From Wallemia ichthyophaga EXF-994 (lineage: Eukaryota; Basidiomycota; Wallemiomycetes; Wallemiales; Wallemiaceae): DNA of 64,000 nucleotides. Location: assembly GCF_000400465.1 (NCBI RefSeq), contig NW_008806277.1, forward strand, positions 1 through 64,000, given 5' to 3'. Within the stretch, counting starts at the first letter, position 1. Each line of letters starts with the position of its first letter. Below, piece after piece: positions 11,897 to 23,190 of this stretch. Position numbers and translations under genes: made by a program. Under the pieces are notes generated by a model. It saw nothing but the letters and a program-made list of their open reading frames with translations, had not been told where the DNA came from and did no database searches.

Positions 11897-13600
11897 ATGG
11901 TCGCGTTTAATCTATACAGGTCTATCAGATCACGTCCTACATCACCAGATTCTAGGTCTAAATCACAGCCACTCACTCGCGGTGGCTCTGAGCCATCAAA
12001 GAATCGATTCAAGCAATCCACTCCTTCTCCTTCTCCCTCCACTTCTTCTTTTGAACCCTCAGCTGGTTCTGGTGAATCCACTTACATCGCTATGGTCTCA
12101 TCACGCTTGCTTGATGGCGTTAACAAGGTTTTCATGTCCTCAAGCACGTCCCTCTCTGGTCCCGCTGACGGAGTTTCTTACAAAAATAGAAGATCACCAA
12201 AGAAGGCTAATGTTTATTCATTAGCCAATCAGATCGTACAGGAATTAGAAGTGGCTAAAACGGACGTATACCTCCTCAGAGCTGTTGCTAGACAGGTTCA
12301 TCGCTACCTCAGCGTTTTCTCTTCTCAGCTTGATCCTCTTCTAGCTATGGTATGCGCTGATCCCTCTTTTATTAGCGTATGTAACCCAAATCACTCTCCA
12401 ACTCAATCTCAATCTGATACTCTCAACAACCCATCCACTCGGAGAACTCCCTCACCACCCCCTCCAACTCCTCTCCCAATCCCATCTTCACAGCAGCAAA
12501 TCAACAATGCTCAGCATTTCGCTTTCGAATTAGCTCACACGGCGTGGATTATTAAGAATACCATATTGGATGCTTTTGAGGAGGGTAAAATCCCACAGCT
12601 CGCTAAGGATCTCATTAAAGATAGTTTAGAGAAGCTTGATGGGCACGTCGTTAGAGTTGTCAACCCTACAATTAAAGCTCTGCGTAGCTATCTTGGTTTG
12701 CTTGCCTCGGGATTGCGTGAGTCATACCCAGATGCAAACACCATCACTCGCAAGAATGGAAATATTGAGTTCAATCCCCTTCCATACCACCTCAAAGCTC
12801 TTTCCAAAGGAATGGATGCATCAAAGAAAATACTAGTAAAGATGACTGGTCCGTGCCAACCTGAGTCTGAGGCTTGGGTAGCGAGAATTACCGTCCACCT
12901 TATCTGGTCTGCTATGTTAGCTTTTAGCGTGAAGAAGCCAGCGACTCCACAATTGAATGGAAAACAAGTAAGGAAAGCTACAACGGCACCATCAACGGAT
13001 TCGACAGCAACAACCAAAACCAGAAACGCCTCACCCACACCTATCCACTCAGCACTAGGTAGAGTAGCTGCTGTATCAAAACCACGCACACCAAGTCCAG
13101 ATGCTGTCAGTATTGCTGAGAGTGGTGATCAGGGCAATTGCGTGATAGTAGCCGAGATGGAGGCATTCGTTAAGATGATTGATAAGTTTACAGATGGTCT
13201 GGTTCAAGTTAGCGATGTGGAGCCTGAAGATGAGCTTGAACCTGAATCAGTTGCACTGGCGAGATCTGCGTTGAAGGAGAGCATTGAAAGTCTCAAGACT
13301 ATGAAAGAATTCACAGCTACGCTGAGCACACCACCAGACAAAACGGATGTGCCTGTAGAGTTACCGAAAGTATTAGCGCTTCACTTGCTCATCGCGAGAA
13401 AGACAGGCACGCCAAACACACCAGACAAGATATGGAAGTGGAGCTGGGATGCGTATGCTGAAGGTATTGGTGGCTTCGGCGGGGCTATCAGATGGCAATC
13501 TGCAGTGTTTAAAGTGGTTGAAGCTGCACTCAAACACGAGGAGAAGAGAGAGGAAGATAAGGAATGGAATAAATTAATTTTGGACTTAATTCGTGATTGA
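11897..13600 (+). CDS. Unrecognised protein with Ser/Pro-rich N-terminus
   Basis: A single open frame of 567 codons with a clear ATG at 11897. I do not recognise a family. The first 90 residues are Ser/Pro/Arg-rich and probably disordered. A helical region follows (ANQIVQELEVAKTDVYLLRA onward), then a Ser/Pro linker near residue 165, and a second helical region (FAFELAHTAWIIKNTILDAF). A low-complexity Thr/Ala/Pro stretch lies around residues 355-400, before a helical C-terminal part. No transmembrane segment or signal peptide is evident. Length, codon structure and lack of internal stops support a real gene. Confidence 0.75.
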   Translation: MVAFNLYRSIRSRPTSPDSRSKSQPLTRGGSEPSKNRFKQSTPSPSPSTSSFEPSAGSGESTYIAMVSSRLLDGVNKVFMSSSTSLSGPADGVSYKNRRSPKKANVYSLANQIVQELEVAKTDVYLLRAVARQVHRYLSVFSSQLDPLLAMVCADPSFISVCNPNHSPTQSQSDTLNNPSTRRTPSPPPPTPLPIPSSQQQINNAQHFAFELAHTAWIIKNTILDAFEEGKIPQLAKDLIKDSLEKLDGHVVRVVNPTIKALRSYLGLLASGLRESYPDANTITRKNGNIEFNPLPYHLKALSKGMDASKKILVKMTGPCQPESEAWVARITVHLIWSAMLAFSVKKPATPQLNGKQVRKATTAPSTDSTATTKTRNASPTPIHSALGRVAAVSKPRTPSPDAVSIAESGDQGNCVIVAEMEAFVKMIDKFTDGLVQVSDVEPEDELEPESVALARSALKESIESLKTMKEFTATLSTPPDKTDVPVELPKVLALHLLIARKTGTPNTPDKIWKWSWDAYAEGIGGFGGAIRWQSAVFKVVEAALKHEEKREEDKEWNKLILDLIRD

Positions 13601-13663
13601 CTATACATTGATATTAATATTATATTTGATTTATTTAGCTTCTTGATTTCATACGGCCATCTC

Positions 13664-15422
13664 ATGACGCAAAGAGTAGTGTCGATCCCGCCTCTGAATG
13701 AATTTAGACTAGAGCTAGACGTAAACGAGGAGCTGAGTATAAGACTGGTTGAGGGCAGAGCAGAGCTTAACGGCTGTGAGCTTAGTCTTGAGAAATCGTT
13801 GGCACTCAAGGACGAATTAAAGTGCTCGATCTACACGTGGACTGGCTGTAAGCTTGAAATTACCGGTCAGAGTCTCGTCGAGTACACGTCCAATGAGACT
13901 CCGCTTATCACGTACTTGAATCTACACTTGGCTTTCGAGCAGCAGCGTATTAAGGCTAGAAATACCCAAAGTGATTTCAAGCCCTCCCCAGAAAAACCCA
14001 ATGAGCGACTACCTGGATATGTAAACGCTGTAGATGCTTCCAGTTCGGGATATCGAGTTATGGTCATTGGACAGGAAGACAGTGGCAAGTCGACATTATC
14101 CAAGACGCTACTCAAGTGTGTCAGCTGTATTATTTAGTGTAATTTCTCTCACAACATACGCAGCTACGCTGCAAGAACAGGCAAAGGTTGGACACCGATC
14201 TTTGTGAATCTCGATCCATCTGATGTGAGTGGGGCGGGGTTATGAGGTTAAGTTTTCTAACACTTTAATCACTCCCAGGGTGGTCCACTTCCTCCTGGAA
14301 CTCTATCTGCCACTGCATACTCAACATCCACTCAAACAACATCACCTGTGAATGCATTTGGTTCTTGTTCCACTTCTGGTGCAGCCCTAGACAACTCTGC
14401 TGCCCTTATACCACAGGCTTTGCCATATGCACACGCATCTCCCGCCCGAAATCCAAAAGTATACAAGATTTTACTTGAGGCTCTTGCCCGGAGGCTGGAT
14501 ATGCGTTTGGAGAGAGACGCCAAAGGTGTGTTTAGGTGTTGATTTTATAAAATTTCTCACAATTGCAATTAGCTCGATCGTCTGGTGTTTTTATCGACAC
14601 TCCAGCTGCTTTCACCTCTGCGAATATCGGCTCAGACGATAAAAACAGCAAGTACGACTTGATCAAGCATGCTCTACATGCTTTCAGAGGTGCGTTTGAG
14701 CTATTTTAATTGCTCCATTCTAACAAGAGATTCAAGTGGATGTTTTACTTGTTATTGGTCATGAAAAACTTTATATTGAGATGCAAAGACTGTTAAAGTC
14801 GCTGGATGCGAACATTGCACAGAATATCAAGATACTTAAAGTACCAAAATCTGGTGGCGTGAGTAGAAGTATTTACGCGAGTCTGAATAACTAAAGTAAA
14901 CTAAACAAACAACTTAAGGCTGTCGAAACAGACGACGCGTACAGGTCGCGCATACAAGCAGCTCAAATCAAGTCATTCTTCTACGGGAACATGTCAAATA
15001 TTTCAGATGAGCAATTGTCACCTCAATCAATGACAATAAAGATAGATAATCTTAAAGTATTCAAAATCACAGAGGATAAAGTTGCACCTTCTTCTGCTCT
15101 ACCGATTGGTGCAAGTAGAGTTTTGGAGAATACGCAACTTGAGAGGGTAAACTTTGAAAGTTCTTCGCAGTTGCTTACGCTTGTTCATTCACTACTCTAT
15201 CTCGTAAAATGGCCAGATAGTAATAATGTATTGAATAAGCATGCCAAGGAATTTGAAGGTGATATTGATAGTAAGGACCTCATACGTGCAGACTTGGTTG
15301 GATTTTTAATTGTCACTGCTATCGATAGCGCAAAGCGTACGATCACGGTACTTGCACCATCTCCTGGAAGATTGCCCTCACTAAATGCAGTTTTTGGTTC
15401 ATTCGAATGGCAAGACACTTAA
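13664..15422 (+). CDS. CLP1: mRNA cleavage and polyadenylation factor subunit Clp1
   Basis: Clp1 is a nuclear subunit of cleavage factor IA, bridging 3'-end processing factors, with an ATP-binding P-loop. The N-terminal beta domain (FRLELDVNEELSIRLVEG...AELNG) and the Walker A motif GQEDSGKST (around 14068) are clear. The gene is split by five or six short introns, for example 14116 (GTGTGT) and near 14225 (GTGAGT). The exons give SYAARTGKGWTPIFVNLDPSD, GGPLPPGTLSATAYS, a DTPAAF segment, DVLLVIGHEKLY and finally the C-terminal domain from about 14924. The ATG at 13664 (MTQRVVSIPPL) gives the expected N-terminus. Its stop lies 40 bp from that of the convergent AP-2 mu gene. Confidence 0.92.
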
Positions 15423-15462
15423 TTTGATTTGATATGATAATTTATTCCTGGTATAATATAAA

Positions 15463-16946
15463 CTAAAATCTAACTTGATATGATCCTTGTGATTTTGTGA
15501 GGTAGCGCACCCATTTTACGGACTGGATTGTATGTTAAAATGGGTTAAGAGATGAAATGCCCACCTCACCTGATAGTTTGATTTCTCAAATACTTTCAAA
15601 AACCTGACGAGCAAACCTGAAGATGTGAACATTAAAACTTGGAAATCAACGTTGATGGGGGAGCGAGACCAGGTTTGTCTTGTTGTTGTAGAAGTGAGAT
15701 CAGCATCAGCAGTTAGCGTAGCCTCCGATTGACCCTGCATGCGAGGGATTTTCCAAACAATGTGATTCTCATCAGGTACATACTTAGCCTTACCCATTGG
15801 GGCATTGCATTTTACTTGAGTGGTGTTAAGTGGAGTTGGTATACGAAGATTGACAGTATTTGCACTCAGTTTGGAGTCAAAATTTGCTTTTATGCGGATA
15901 GTGTATTCAACTGTAGATCTACCAATTTCGTTTACGATGGGAGTAATTTTGAAAGGAAGATTGACGTTTTTAGTTGAACGATACCTCATCAGTTCGAATT
16001 CACCGTCTGGCGGGATGAACGAGATGATTCTGTCTTGTTCAAACCTCGATAACCTAACGCACTGATGAAATTGACAATCATCTAATTCAACAGCACCACC
16101 GAGAGCGCTATCGTCGACTATACGCGTCTTGTCACTTCTTTCTAAGACCAGTTTATCATTGAGACCAAATTTGCATTCAGGCATGCCAGATAGGTAAGCC
16201 CTCATGAGAATTTGGCCATCAACGTCAGCTCTCAGTTGAGTACCTTGAGCGCTCATCAAGTAATTAACGTTCTCGATAACGTCAACAAAAGCCTCATTCT
16301 TTCTATATCTAACGTCAGATCTACGCCATGAAGTAGCACCTGTTGCTTGTGAGGTAATCTTTGAGGAGTCTTGAGTAATAGCATGATCAGATTTAACGCC
16401 TTGGGTGGTGATGTACATTTTTAGAGCGTCAATTTCGGAGTTTTGCGGGTAGCCGAAATCAACAATTTCATCAAGTAACTCGTAAATCAAGACAAAGTTG
16501 TTCTTTACCGAGTCTTCAGTGAGTTGACCTAGGTAGCTTGTACAAACTTTGATAAACTTGAAAATGAATTCGAAAACGAGTGCAGCTAGGGCGTTACATC
16601 TGGGGGTGATGTGAGATAGGTGAAAGGAAACTGACGAAAAGAATTCACTTTGTAACAGCCATTACGTATAAGTTGTTATGTCTAACGTGGAAGAATGAAG
16701 TAGAACCGAGTGTGATTATAGGGGAGCGTACATCTGGGTTACTAACGACTTGAACTCTAAATATATCGCTAATAGAACGTCTTTTGAAGGGTTGGCTATT
16801 AAATCGCATGAAGTTTCTATCAACTCACTTTATATCAGATCTGAACAGCCTTGAAGATAGAACTTCACCCTTGGAATTCATAATATAGACACCCTTGAAG
16901 TTTATAAGCCTTTTTAAAATTAATGGTAAATACACACAGAGATCAT
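15463..16946 (-). CDS. apm4: AP-2 adaptor complex mu subunit
   Basis: Medium chain of the AP-2 clathrin adaptor, which recognises YxxPhi cargo signals at the plasma membrane. Reconstructed from several exons. The first exon encodes MIS (ATG at 16946); then come GVYIMNSKGEVLSSRLFRSD, IKRSISDIFRVQV, SNPDVRSPIITLGS, and LYVMAVTK (N-terminal longin domain). The large exon 15516-16600 carries NNFVLIYELLDEIVDFGYPQ and the mu homology domain (FIPPDGEFELMRYR, LRIPTPLNT, KAKYVPDENHIVWKI). The last intron (GTGAGG to AATCCAG) restores the ending VKWVRYLTKSQGSYQVRF. NPDVRSPIITLGSTSFF and the spacing to the longin domain favour AP-2 over AP-1 or AP-3. Its start is 27 bp from the divergent gene at 16974. 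Confidence 0.93.
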
Positions 16947-16973
16947 GATTGGTTGGTTTGAACAAGTACAACG

Positions 16974-18122
16974 ATGAATGAGTTCAAAGAGGTTAACGAG
17001 GTCAAAGAAGTTAACGACTTCAATGAGTTTAACTCGGGTGATTTACAACATTCAGATGAAGATTTCGATAATGAATTCGATAATGATACACTGCCCAGTA
17101 TACCTGGAAAGAAAGGCAGAAAGCTAGGTGCAAAATACTCATTAATCCCACAAGGATCACAGAATATAGATATAAATATGAATAAACGTAAAAGACAAGC
17201 ACCTTTACCTTTTAATAGCTCAGTTAATAACGCTATTGCTTCTTCTTCAAAAGTTACTTCACGTACACGTCCACCTAAAGCTGATCCATATCGTCCACAG
17301 ATCCCTGCACCTGATTTTGCTAAACCTGATTATAGCCACGTTGAGGAGTTATTTGAACCTTTTATAAAGAAACAACTTGAACTCCAAGATCAAGGTCAGA
17401 CACCTCCACCAGTTAAATTCCCCGTTAATCAACGCCCTGATTACGTTGTTTCTTCTGCACCGCGTATACCACAGAATTACATAGTACCAGTTCCATTAGA
17501 CACTCACTCAAAATCAAATTACAAAACACGCAGGTGGTCGGAACATACGAAGCATATTAGAAGTTTGAGTGGTAGTACACTCCGTTTGAAATCTTGGCTG
17601 GGCTCGCAGCACAGTGAATACAGCAATAGACCTCCGCCACTTATCCCTACAACTACAACCAACAGCAATCAGGGGTTCGAAGAATCTATCAATCCAGCAA
17701 ATATCATTACTCCTTCAGGCGTCCCTCTTAATAAGCTCGATAAGCGTACGAGAGAGTATAAAATGATTATGGCTCAACATAAATCTCAATTGGAGCAAAA
17801 GAGAATGGATCAACAGCGCCAGAAGATTGATGATAACCATCAAAGTGGTGTTGGTGGTCTTGCTAACAGCGGCGGTGTTGACAGTGGTGCCAATAGCGTT
17901 GATAATACTGTTGATAACATCGTTGATAGCGTTATTGAAAAAAAGGAAGACGATGATACTGTGGATATCGCAGATAATTCAGAAACCGTCGATAATGCAG
18001 ACAACCTGGAGACTGCCAATAACGTATATAACCCAGAGAAAACTGAAATATCAGGTAATCCAAGCAACCCAGACAACACAGAGAACGCATCAAGAATGTC
18101 TATAAACAACATTTTAATGTAA
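16974..18122 (+). CDS. Hydrophilic, low-complexity hypothetical protein
   Basis: One uninterrupted frame of 382 codons; no domain recognised. The N-terminus repeats a short Asn/Glu/Val/Lys motif (KEVNEVKEVNDFNEFN), followed by an acidic patch and a basic patch (KKGRKLG, KRKRQAP) that could be a nuclear signal. The middle is Pro-rich, with YVVSSAPRIPQNYIVPVP. A helix DKRTREYKMIMAQHKSQLEQ lies near residue 265. The C-terminal 100 residues are degenerate Val-Asp-Asn type repeats. The start is 27 bp from the AP-2 mu start on the other strand. Confidence 0.65.
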   Translation: MNEFKEVNEVKEVNDFNEFNSGDLQHSDEDFDNEFDNDTLPSIPGKKGRKLGAKYSLIPQGSQNIDINMNKRKRQAPLPFNSSVNNAIASSSKVTSRTRPPKADPYRPQIPAPDFAKPDYSHVEELFEPFIKKQLELQDQGQTPPPVKFPVNQRPDYVVSSAPRIPQNYIVPVPLDTHSKSNYKTRRWSEHTKHIRSLSGSTLRLKSWLGSQHSEYSNRPPPLIPTTTTNSNQGFEESINPANIITPSGVPLNKLDKRTREYKMIMAQHKSQLEQKRMDQQRQKIDDNHQSGVGGLANSGGVDSGANSVDNTVDNIVDSVIEKKEDDDTVDIADNSETVDNADNLETANNVYNPEKTEISGNPSNPDNTENASRMSINNILM

Positions 18123-18184
18123 AGCCGTATTAATTAATTTCATATGTTTATCTTCTTCCTTCTTTCCACACTCTCATTCTCATC

Positions 18185-20984
18185 ATGAGTCCGTATTCTC
18201 CATGACACCATCCACCACTCTCACTCCCACTCCTCTCAGTTTTCTATCTCGATGATCTTCCCGTTTGTTTCCCGTACGATCGTATATATCCAGGTCAGGC
18301 TGTAAACGCCTACTCGACACCCAATACTCACAACAACCACAGAGCAGTACAGCTACATGCGCGATCTCAAAAAGACACTCGACGCTGGTGGCCACTGCGT
18401 ACTAGAAATGCCTTCTGGGACCGGAAAGACTGTGTCGCTGCTATCACTTATCGTCGCCTATCAGCAGCATTACGACGCAGACAGAAAGCTGGTATACTGC
18501 TCGCGCACAGTACCAGAAATTGAAAAAGCTCTTGCAGAATTGAAGAGATTGATGGCTTACAGAGCTGATCAAGGTTACGCCGCTAAAGATAGTGGCTATA
18601 CCGGCTTAGGACTTAGTTCACGTAAAAATCTCTGCCTTCATCCTTCAATTAGCCAGGAGAGACGCGGTAAAGCTGTTGATGCTAGGTGCAGAGATCTCAC
18701 TTCTGCTCATGCTGTACAGAGAGGCAGAGACGATCCATCGAGTCACGAGCTCTGTAGCTATCATGAGAACTTGTCAGAGCTAGCACCAGGTGAGATCATC
18801 CCTCCTGGAATCTGGACAATTGAGGATGTTCGCAAGTTTGGTCAACAGAAAGGTCTTTGTCCATATTTCAGCGTTAGACGAATGGTTAGTGGTTTAAACT
18901 CCTCTTTAACCTCTCTTGATCCTCATTATCTCTTAAAAGGTCCAATTTTGCAACACTATAATCTACTCTTTCCACTATCTCCTAGATCCTAAAGTTGCCG
19001 AGATGGTATCTAGAGAAATGTCGAAGGACGCTATCGTCGTGTTTGACGAAGCACACAACATAGGTGAGTGAAACATAGCCTTACAAAAACACTAATTAAA
19101 TACACCAGATAACGTCTGCATTGAGTCACTCAGTATAGATCTAACCCGTCCAATGCTCGAAAGTGCTTCGAGGAGTGTCGATAGACTATCAGATAAAATC
19201 TCAGAAGCTAAACAGAACGACGCTCAGAGGCTACAAGATGAATATGCCAAATTGGTTGAAGGGATGCAAGATTCCGACGCACCTCCACCAAATGATGAAA
19301 TGGCCATGATAAGGCGGCAGGAAGAGGATGTATTAAGTAATCCAGGTGTGTAAAACAAGCACTCTAGTACCATCTAACATTTCACACAGTACTACCCGAC
19401 GACCTTCTCAAAGAGGCTATACCTGGAAATATTCGCAAGGCAGAGCATTTCATTGCCTTCTTGAAAAGATTTGTCGAATATTTAAAGACTCGCATGCGTG
19501 TTCTGCACGTCGTCGCAGAGACCCCACTGTCCTTCTTACAGCACCTTCGGGATATCACCTTTATCGAGAGGAAGCCATTGAGGTGGGTTATAGCAAAAAA
19601 CACTGCTCAAACAGTCTTAGCTAACACGCTAATTCCAGGTTTTGCTCAGACAGACTCTCAAACCTTATTAAAACTTTAGAGCTCGAGAGGCTGGACGAGT
19701 ATTCGTCTTTGCAGTCTGTTGCTGCATTTGCAACACTTGTTTCAACATATGAAAAGGGTTTGTCTGCGCCAGGTGAAAAAGCAGTCTAACAAATTCAAAG
19801 GCTTCCTGCTCATACTTGAGCCATTTGAAACAGAAACTGCAACAATACCAAATCCAATATTTCACCTCACTTGTCAAGACGCTAGTATAGCAATAGCCCC
19901 AGTCTTTGACAGGTTCTCATCAGTAATCATCACATCTGGTACCATATCACCATTAGATATGTATCCAAAGATGCTCAATTTCAACGCGATAGTGCAAGAA
20001 TCGTATCCAATGACACTATCTAGGAACTGTTTCATTCCAATGGTTATAACAAGAGGCAGTGACCAAGTAGCAGTCAGTTCACGATTTGAGGTAAGGAACG
20101 ACCCAGCCGTCGTCCGCAATTATGGACAGATGTTGATAGAATACTCGAAAGTTATTCCTGACGGTATAGTAGCCTTCTTTCCTAGTTATTTGTACATGGA
20201 GAGTATAGTAAGTGCGTGGAATGAGATGCAAATACTCGATGAAGTGTGGAAGCACAAGCTTATTTTCGTTGAAACACCCGACGCACCCGAGACAAGCATA
20301 GCATTAGAGAACTTCCGTAAAGCTTGCGATAATGGACGTGGAGCAGTTATGTTATCGGTGGCACGAGGGAAAGTGAGTGAAGGAATAGATTTTGATCATC
20401 ATTTTGGTCGGGCTGTTATAATGTTTGGAGTTCCATACCAATACACAGAATCTCGTATACTCAAAGCTCGTTTAGAATACCTACGTGATAATCACAGAAT
20501 ACGTGAATCAGATTTCTTAACTTTCGACGCAATGAGACACGCTGCGCAGTGTGTAGGTAGAGTTTTGAGAGGTAAATCTGATTACGGTTTGATGATCTTT
20601 GCCGATAAGCGATTCGCGAGATCAGATAAAAGAGCAAAGTTACCACGTTGGATTAATCAATACATCGCTGAAACATCATCGAATCTTTCAACCGATATGG
20701 CTATATCTCTCGCAAAGAGGTTTGTCAGGACTATGGCTCAACCATTTGATCATTCTCAAACTGGGGTCAGTTTGTGGACAATGGATCATGTTTTAGAGAG
20801 ACAGAGGTTGGATAAGGAGAGTGATCTCGCAGCTGTAGCACTCACTGATAAAGATCATATGAACGTCGATGGAGTTGTTGACGGAGTTGCAGATGGAGTT
20901 GGCGATTCTAGCGGTGATAGTGATATCGATGATACTGGTGGGATTGATGATAACGCATTGATAGATATCCCTATGACGCAGTAA
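18185..20984 (+). CDS. RAD3: XPD/Rad3 DNA helicase of TFIIH
   Basis: 5'-3' DNA helicase of TFIIH, acting in nucleotide excision repair and transcription initiation. The first exon is only ATGA (18185-18188). An intron then gives [20 protein letters not shown], and a further exon continues as [17 protein letters not shown]. Walker A is PSGTGKT (around 18420). The four iron-sulfur-cluster cysteines are visible in the NLCLH, DARCRD, HELCSYH and GLCPYF contexts, and the DEAH box is FDEAHN near 19042. Helicase domain 2 lies in the large exon 19719-20984, with motif VI in [14 protein letters not shown]. The C-terminal 60 residues are an acidic Asp/Gly/Val-rich tail ([13 protein letters not shown]). 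Several short introns interrupt the first half, around 18890-18950, 19060-19110, 19347-19388 and 19580-19640. Confidence 0.93.
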
Positions 20985-21039
20985 TTTAACTTATTAACAT
21001 ATATATACATTAGATACATTGTTTAAAGCAGACAATCCG

Positions 21040-21339
21040 TCAAAGTTCATCCCTTTTGACTCTCCTAGAATGAGGGAATTGTAATTCGACGGACTTGACG
21101 TGATTGTGAGACTCCAGTGCTGATCTGACGGATTCCAATACTTGCGTGCCTAGAGACTTGTCCACTCTGTACAATTGAGTATTTGGCAACTCGCCTACTT
21201 GACCAACTGGAACGGCGTTTGAGGGTGTCGGGGGAAGCGTAGAGCCCAATTGAACGATAATGGAAAGGTAGTTGTAATTGTTGTGATCAATTTCAGTCAT
21301 CCTGTCTTTGACTTGTTCAACACCCTCATCCAACACCAT
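21040..21339 (-). CDS. Small protein of unknown function, antisense and divergent to TRM112
   Basis: Open frame of 99 codons; not recognised. It contains YNYLSIIVQLGSTLPPTPSN, which looks like one or two beta strands, and a C-terminal helix. A weak resemblance to the small proteasome-assembly chaperones (PAC3 type) is speculative. The last residues are KRDEL, but with no signal peptide I do not read this as an ER retention signal. If the first ATG is used, its start codon overlaps the TRM112 start codon by 2 bp on the opposite strand. A second in-frame ATG at 21300 would give 86 residues and a 37-bp gap. Confidence 0.55.
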   Translation of the reverse strand: MVLDEGVEQVKDRMTEIDHNNYNYLSIIVQLGSTLPPTPSNAVPVGQVGELPNTQLYRVDKSLGTQVLESVRSALESHNHVKSVELQFPHSRRVKRDEL

Positions 21340-21768
21340 GGTCAGATTAATTACGCATAATATTTTGACATGTGCAGTGAAGGGTTGCGTCGATAGTGGG
21401 AAGAACTATCCACTAACATTTAAAAATGTCCAAGGAATTGAAATCAGAGAGCAGGAATTCAACGCTGACTTCATCAGAGCTTTCTTCCCTAAACTTGATT
21501 ATGGTGTATTGAAATCGACGTTGGAATCTGTAAGTAGATATTTAGTCCATTTTGATAATCTCACACAACCAAGCTCGGTGACGATTCACTCAAACTTGAT
21601 AGCGTGGAGGATATTGACGGACAACCAGAAGATTTCTTGAGACTGCTGCATAAGGTTCTTCTGGAGATGGATGTTACCCAGGGAGAGATGACGTGCGGTA
21701 ACTGCCAGCATAAATACCAAATCAATGAAGGTATTCCAAATATGCTACTTGGAGCAGATGAGATATAG
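21338..21768 (+). CDS. TRM112: Trm112, activating subunit of several methyltransferases
   Basis: Trm112 is a small zinc protein that activates tRNA, rRNA and eRF1 methyltransferases. The N-terminus MVRLITHNILTCAVKGC is diagnostic, as is DFIRAFFPKLDY. One intron (about 21530-21574, GTAAGT to AACCAAG) replaces an apparent stop at 21640. The second exon encodes LLHKVLLEMDVTQGEMTCGN and then CQHKYQINEGIPNMLL. Four cysteines, two near the N-terminus and two in CGNC, are the expected zinc ligands. Its partner HemK/Mtq enzyme is encoded at 27074-27874 in the same window. The start codon overlaps that of the antisense gene at 21339. Confidence 0.93.
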
Positions 21769-21845
21769 TGGATTATAACATAGAACATGTATGAATATTT
21801 ATTTAAAACAGGCAACATATAATAACTAAACACAAAAAATAAATC

Positions 21846-23190
21846 CTACTTATCATCAGGGAGGGCATTAATACCAGTTCTAGATTGTGGTCTCGACACT
21901 GGTGGGCTTCCACTTGGAGTTGCTGAAGGTGACTGAGCAGGTGAAAGGACACCGACAGCTTGCATGAATCTCTCAGAGTGTGAAGATCTCCTAACCATAG
22001 GTCTTGCCATTTCAGGCATCGAAGGTAAACCCATCAATCTGTCTGCCATGTCTGCAGCGGTTGCACCTTGGTAGAGAAGATCGTATACAGCTTCAGCGAT
22101 TGGTGCTGACATCTCTATCCTGCCGAGCAATTCATGCACAGCATCGGCTGTGAACACACCCTCAGCAGTTGATCCGAGTGTTTCTAAGATATGGTCCAAT
22201 TTTTCACCCTCACCCAATCTCTTACCGACGGTGAAATTACGTGAGCTTTCAGATGAGCACGTCAGGAAGAGATCACCGACACCGGCCAGTGAGAGGAAAG
22301 TGAGTGGATCGGCGTTAAATGCAGTACCAATTTTTTGCATCTCTGCGCTAGCTCTGGTGACCAAGCCTGCTCTTGTGTTTTGTTGGAAACCTAATCCTGA
22401 TGCCACACCTGATGCTATGGCGTATACGTTCTTCAACGCACCAGCCAACTCGACACCGACAGGATCAGTGGATGAGAAGGTGAGGAAGTGTCCTTGGTGG
22501 AACACTTCACAAGCCTGTTCAGCGTGTTGTGCAGAGAAGGAAGCGATGGTTACTTGTGTTGGCATTCTCTGCACAATCTCCTTGGCAAATGAAGGTCCAG
22601 ATAAGAAAGTAGCAACTTTGGCAATATCCTTACCACACTCTCTTTCAATAATTTCAATTGGGAGGAAACAGCTACCTGACTCTATACCCTTATTGGCGAA
22701 TACGAGCAGAGGGGCTTTATCCTTCTTGGCTTCGAACAAAGGTATCAAGTTTTTCAGGACTGATGACATGGATTGTGATGGGATTGCCATGACAATGACG
22801 TTGTATAGAAGGAGATCTTCAAATGAAGGGAATTCAGGTCCGACAGCTTTCAGGTTCTTTGAGAATATGTGGTCGGTGAGATACTGTGAGTGTTTCAAAT
22901 GAGAAATCTATCGTGTAGGTAGAACGGGTGATACACACCTTTGGATTCTTGCGGTGAGTATTGAAAGACTCAACTACATCAGCGTTACGCGCCCAGATTC
23001 TAGTTTGGTGACCGATATCGGCCAAGTGGTCAGCTAAACAGCTACCGAAGGAGCCGGAGCCGAGAACGAGAACTCTCTTGTATCCAACGGAAGGAATGGA
23101 TAGTTTGCGCTTGAATGAAGATGATCTTGAGAGTGAAGGCTTCTCGTCACCGCCAACAGGTGTCATTGATTGAAGTGGTTCGAATGGCAT
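21846..23190 (-). CDS. Glycerol-3-phosphate dehydrogenase, GpsA-like type
   Basis: NAD(P)-dependent sn-glycerol-3-phosphate dehydrogenase, which reduces dihydroxyacetone phosphate. One intron (about 22896-22946, GTGTGT donor) joins RKNPK to YLTDHIF. The Rossmann motif is VLVLGSGSFGSCLADHLAD, followed by VMAIPSQSM, LSGPSFAKEI and the catalytic-lysine segment LAGALKNVYAIASG. NTRAGLVTRASAEM is the substrate-site signature. The wording of these motifs is closer to bacterial GpsA than to yeast Gpd1 (which has GSGNWG), though I cannot quantify this. The N-terminus carries a 35-residue Ser/Lys-rich extension, possibly phosphorylated, and the C-terminus a Ser/Pro-rich tail (SPAQSPSATPSGSPP). It may supply glycerol for osmotic adaptation, which is inference. 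Confidence 0.9.

Noticed and set aside
17827-18112. Val-Asp-Asn repeats as a separate repeat element
   Set aside because: They lie within a continuous coding frame and are degenerate; low-complexity protein sequence explains them.
21040-21054. C-terminal KRDEL as an ER retention signal
   Set aside because: There is no signal peptide or membrane segment, so the protein is unlikely to enter the ER.
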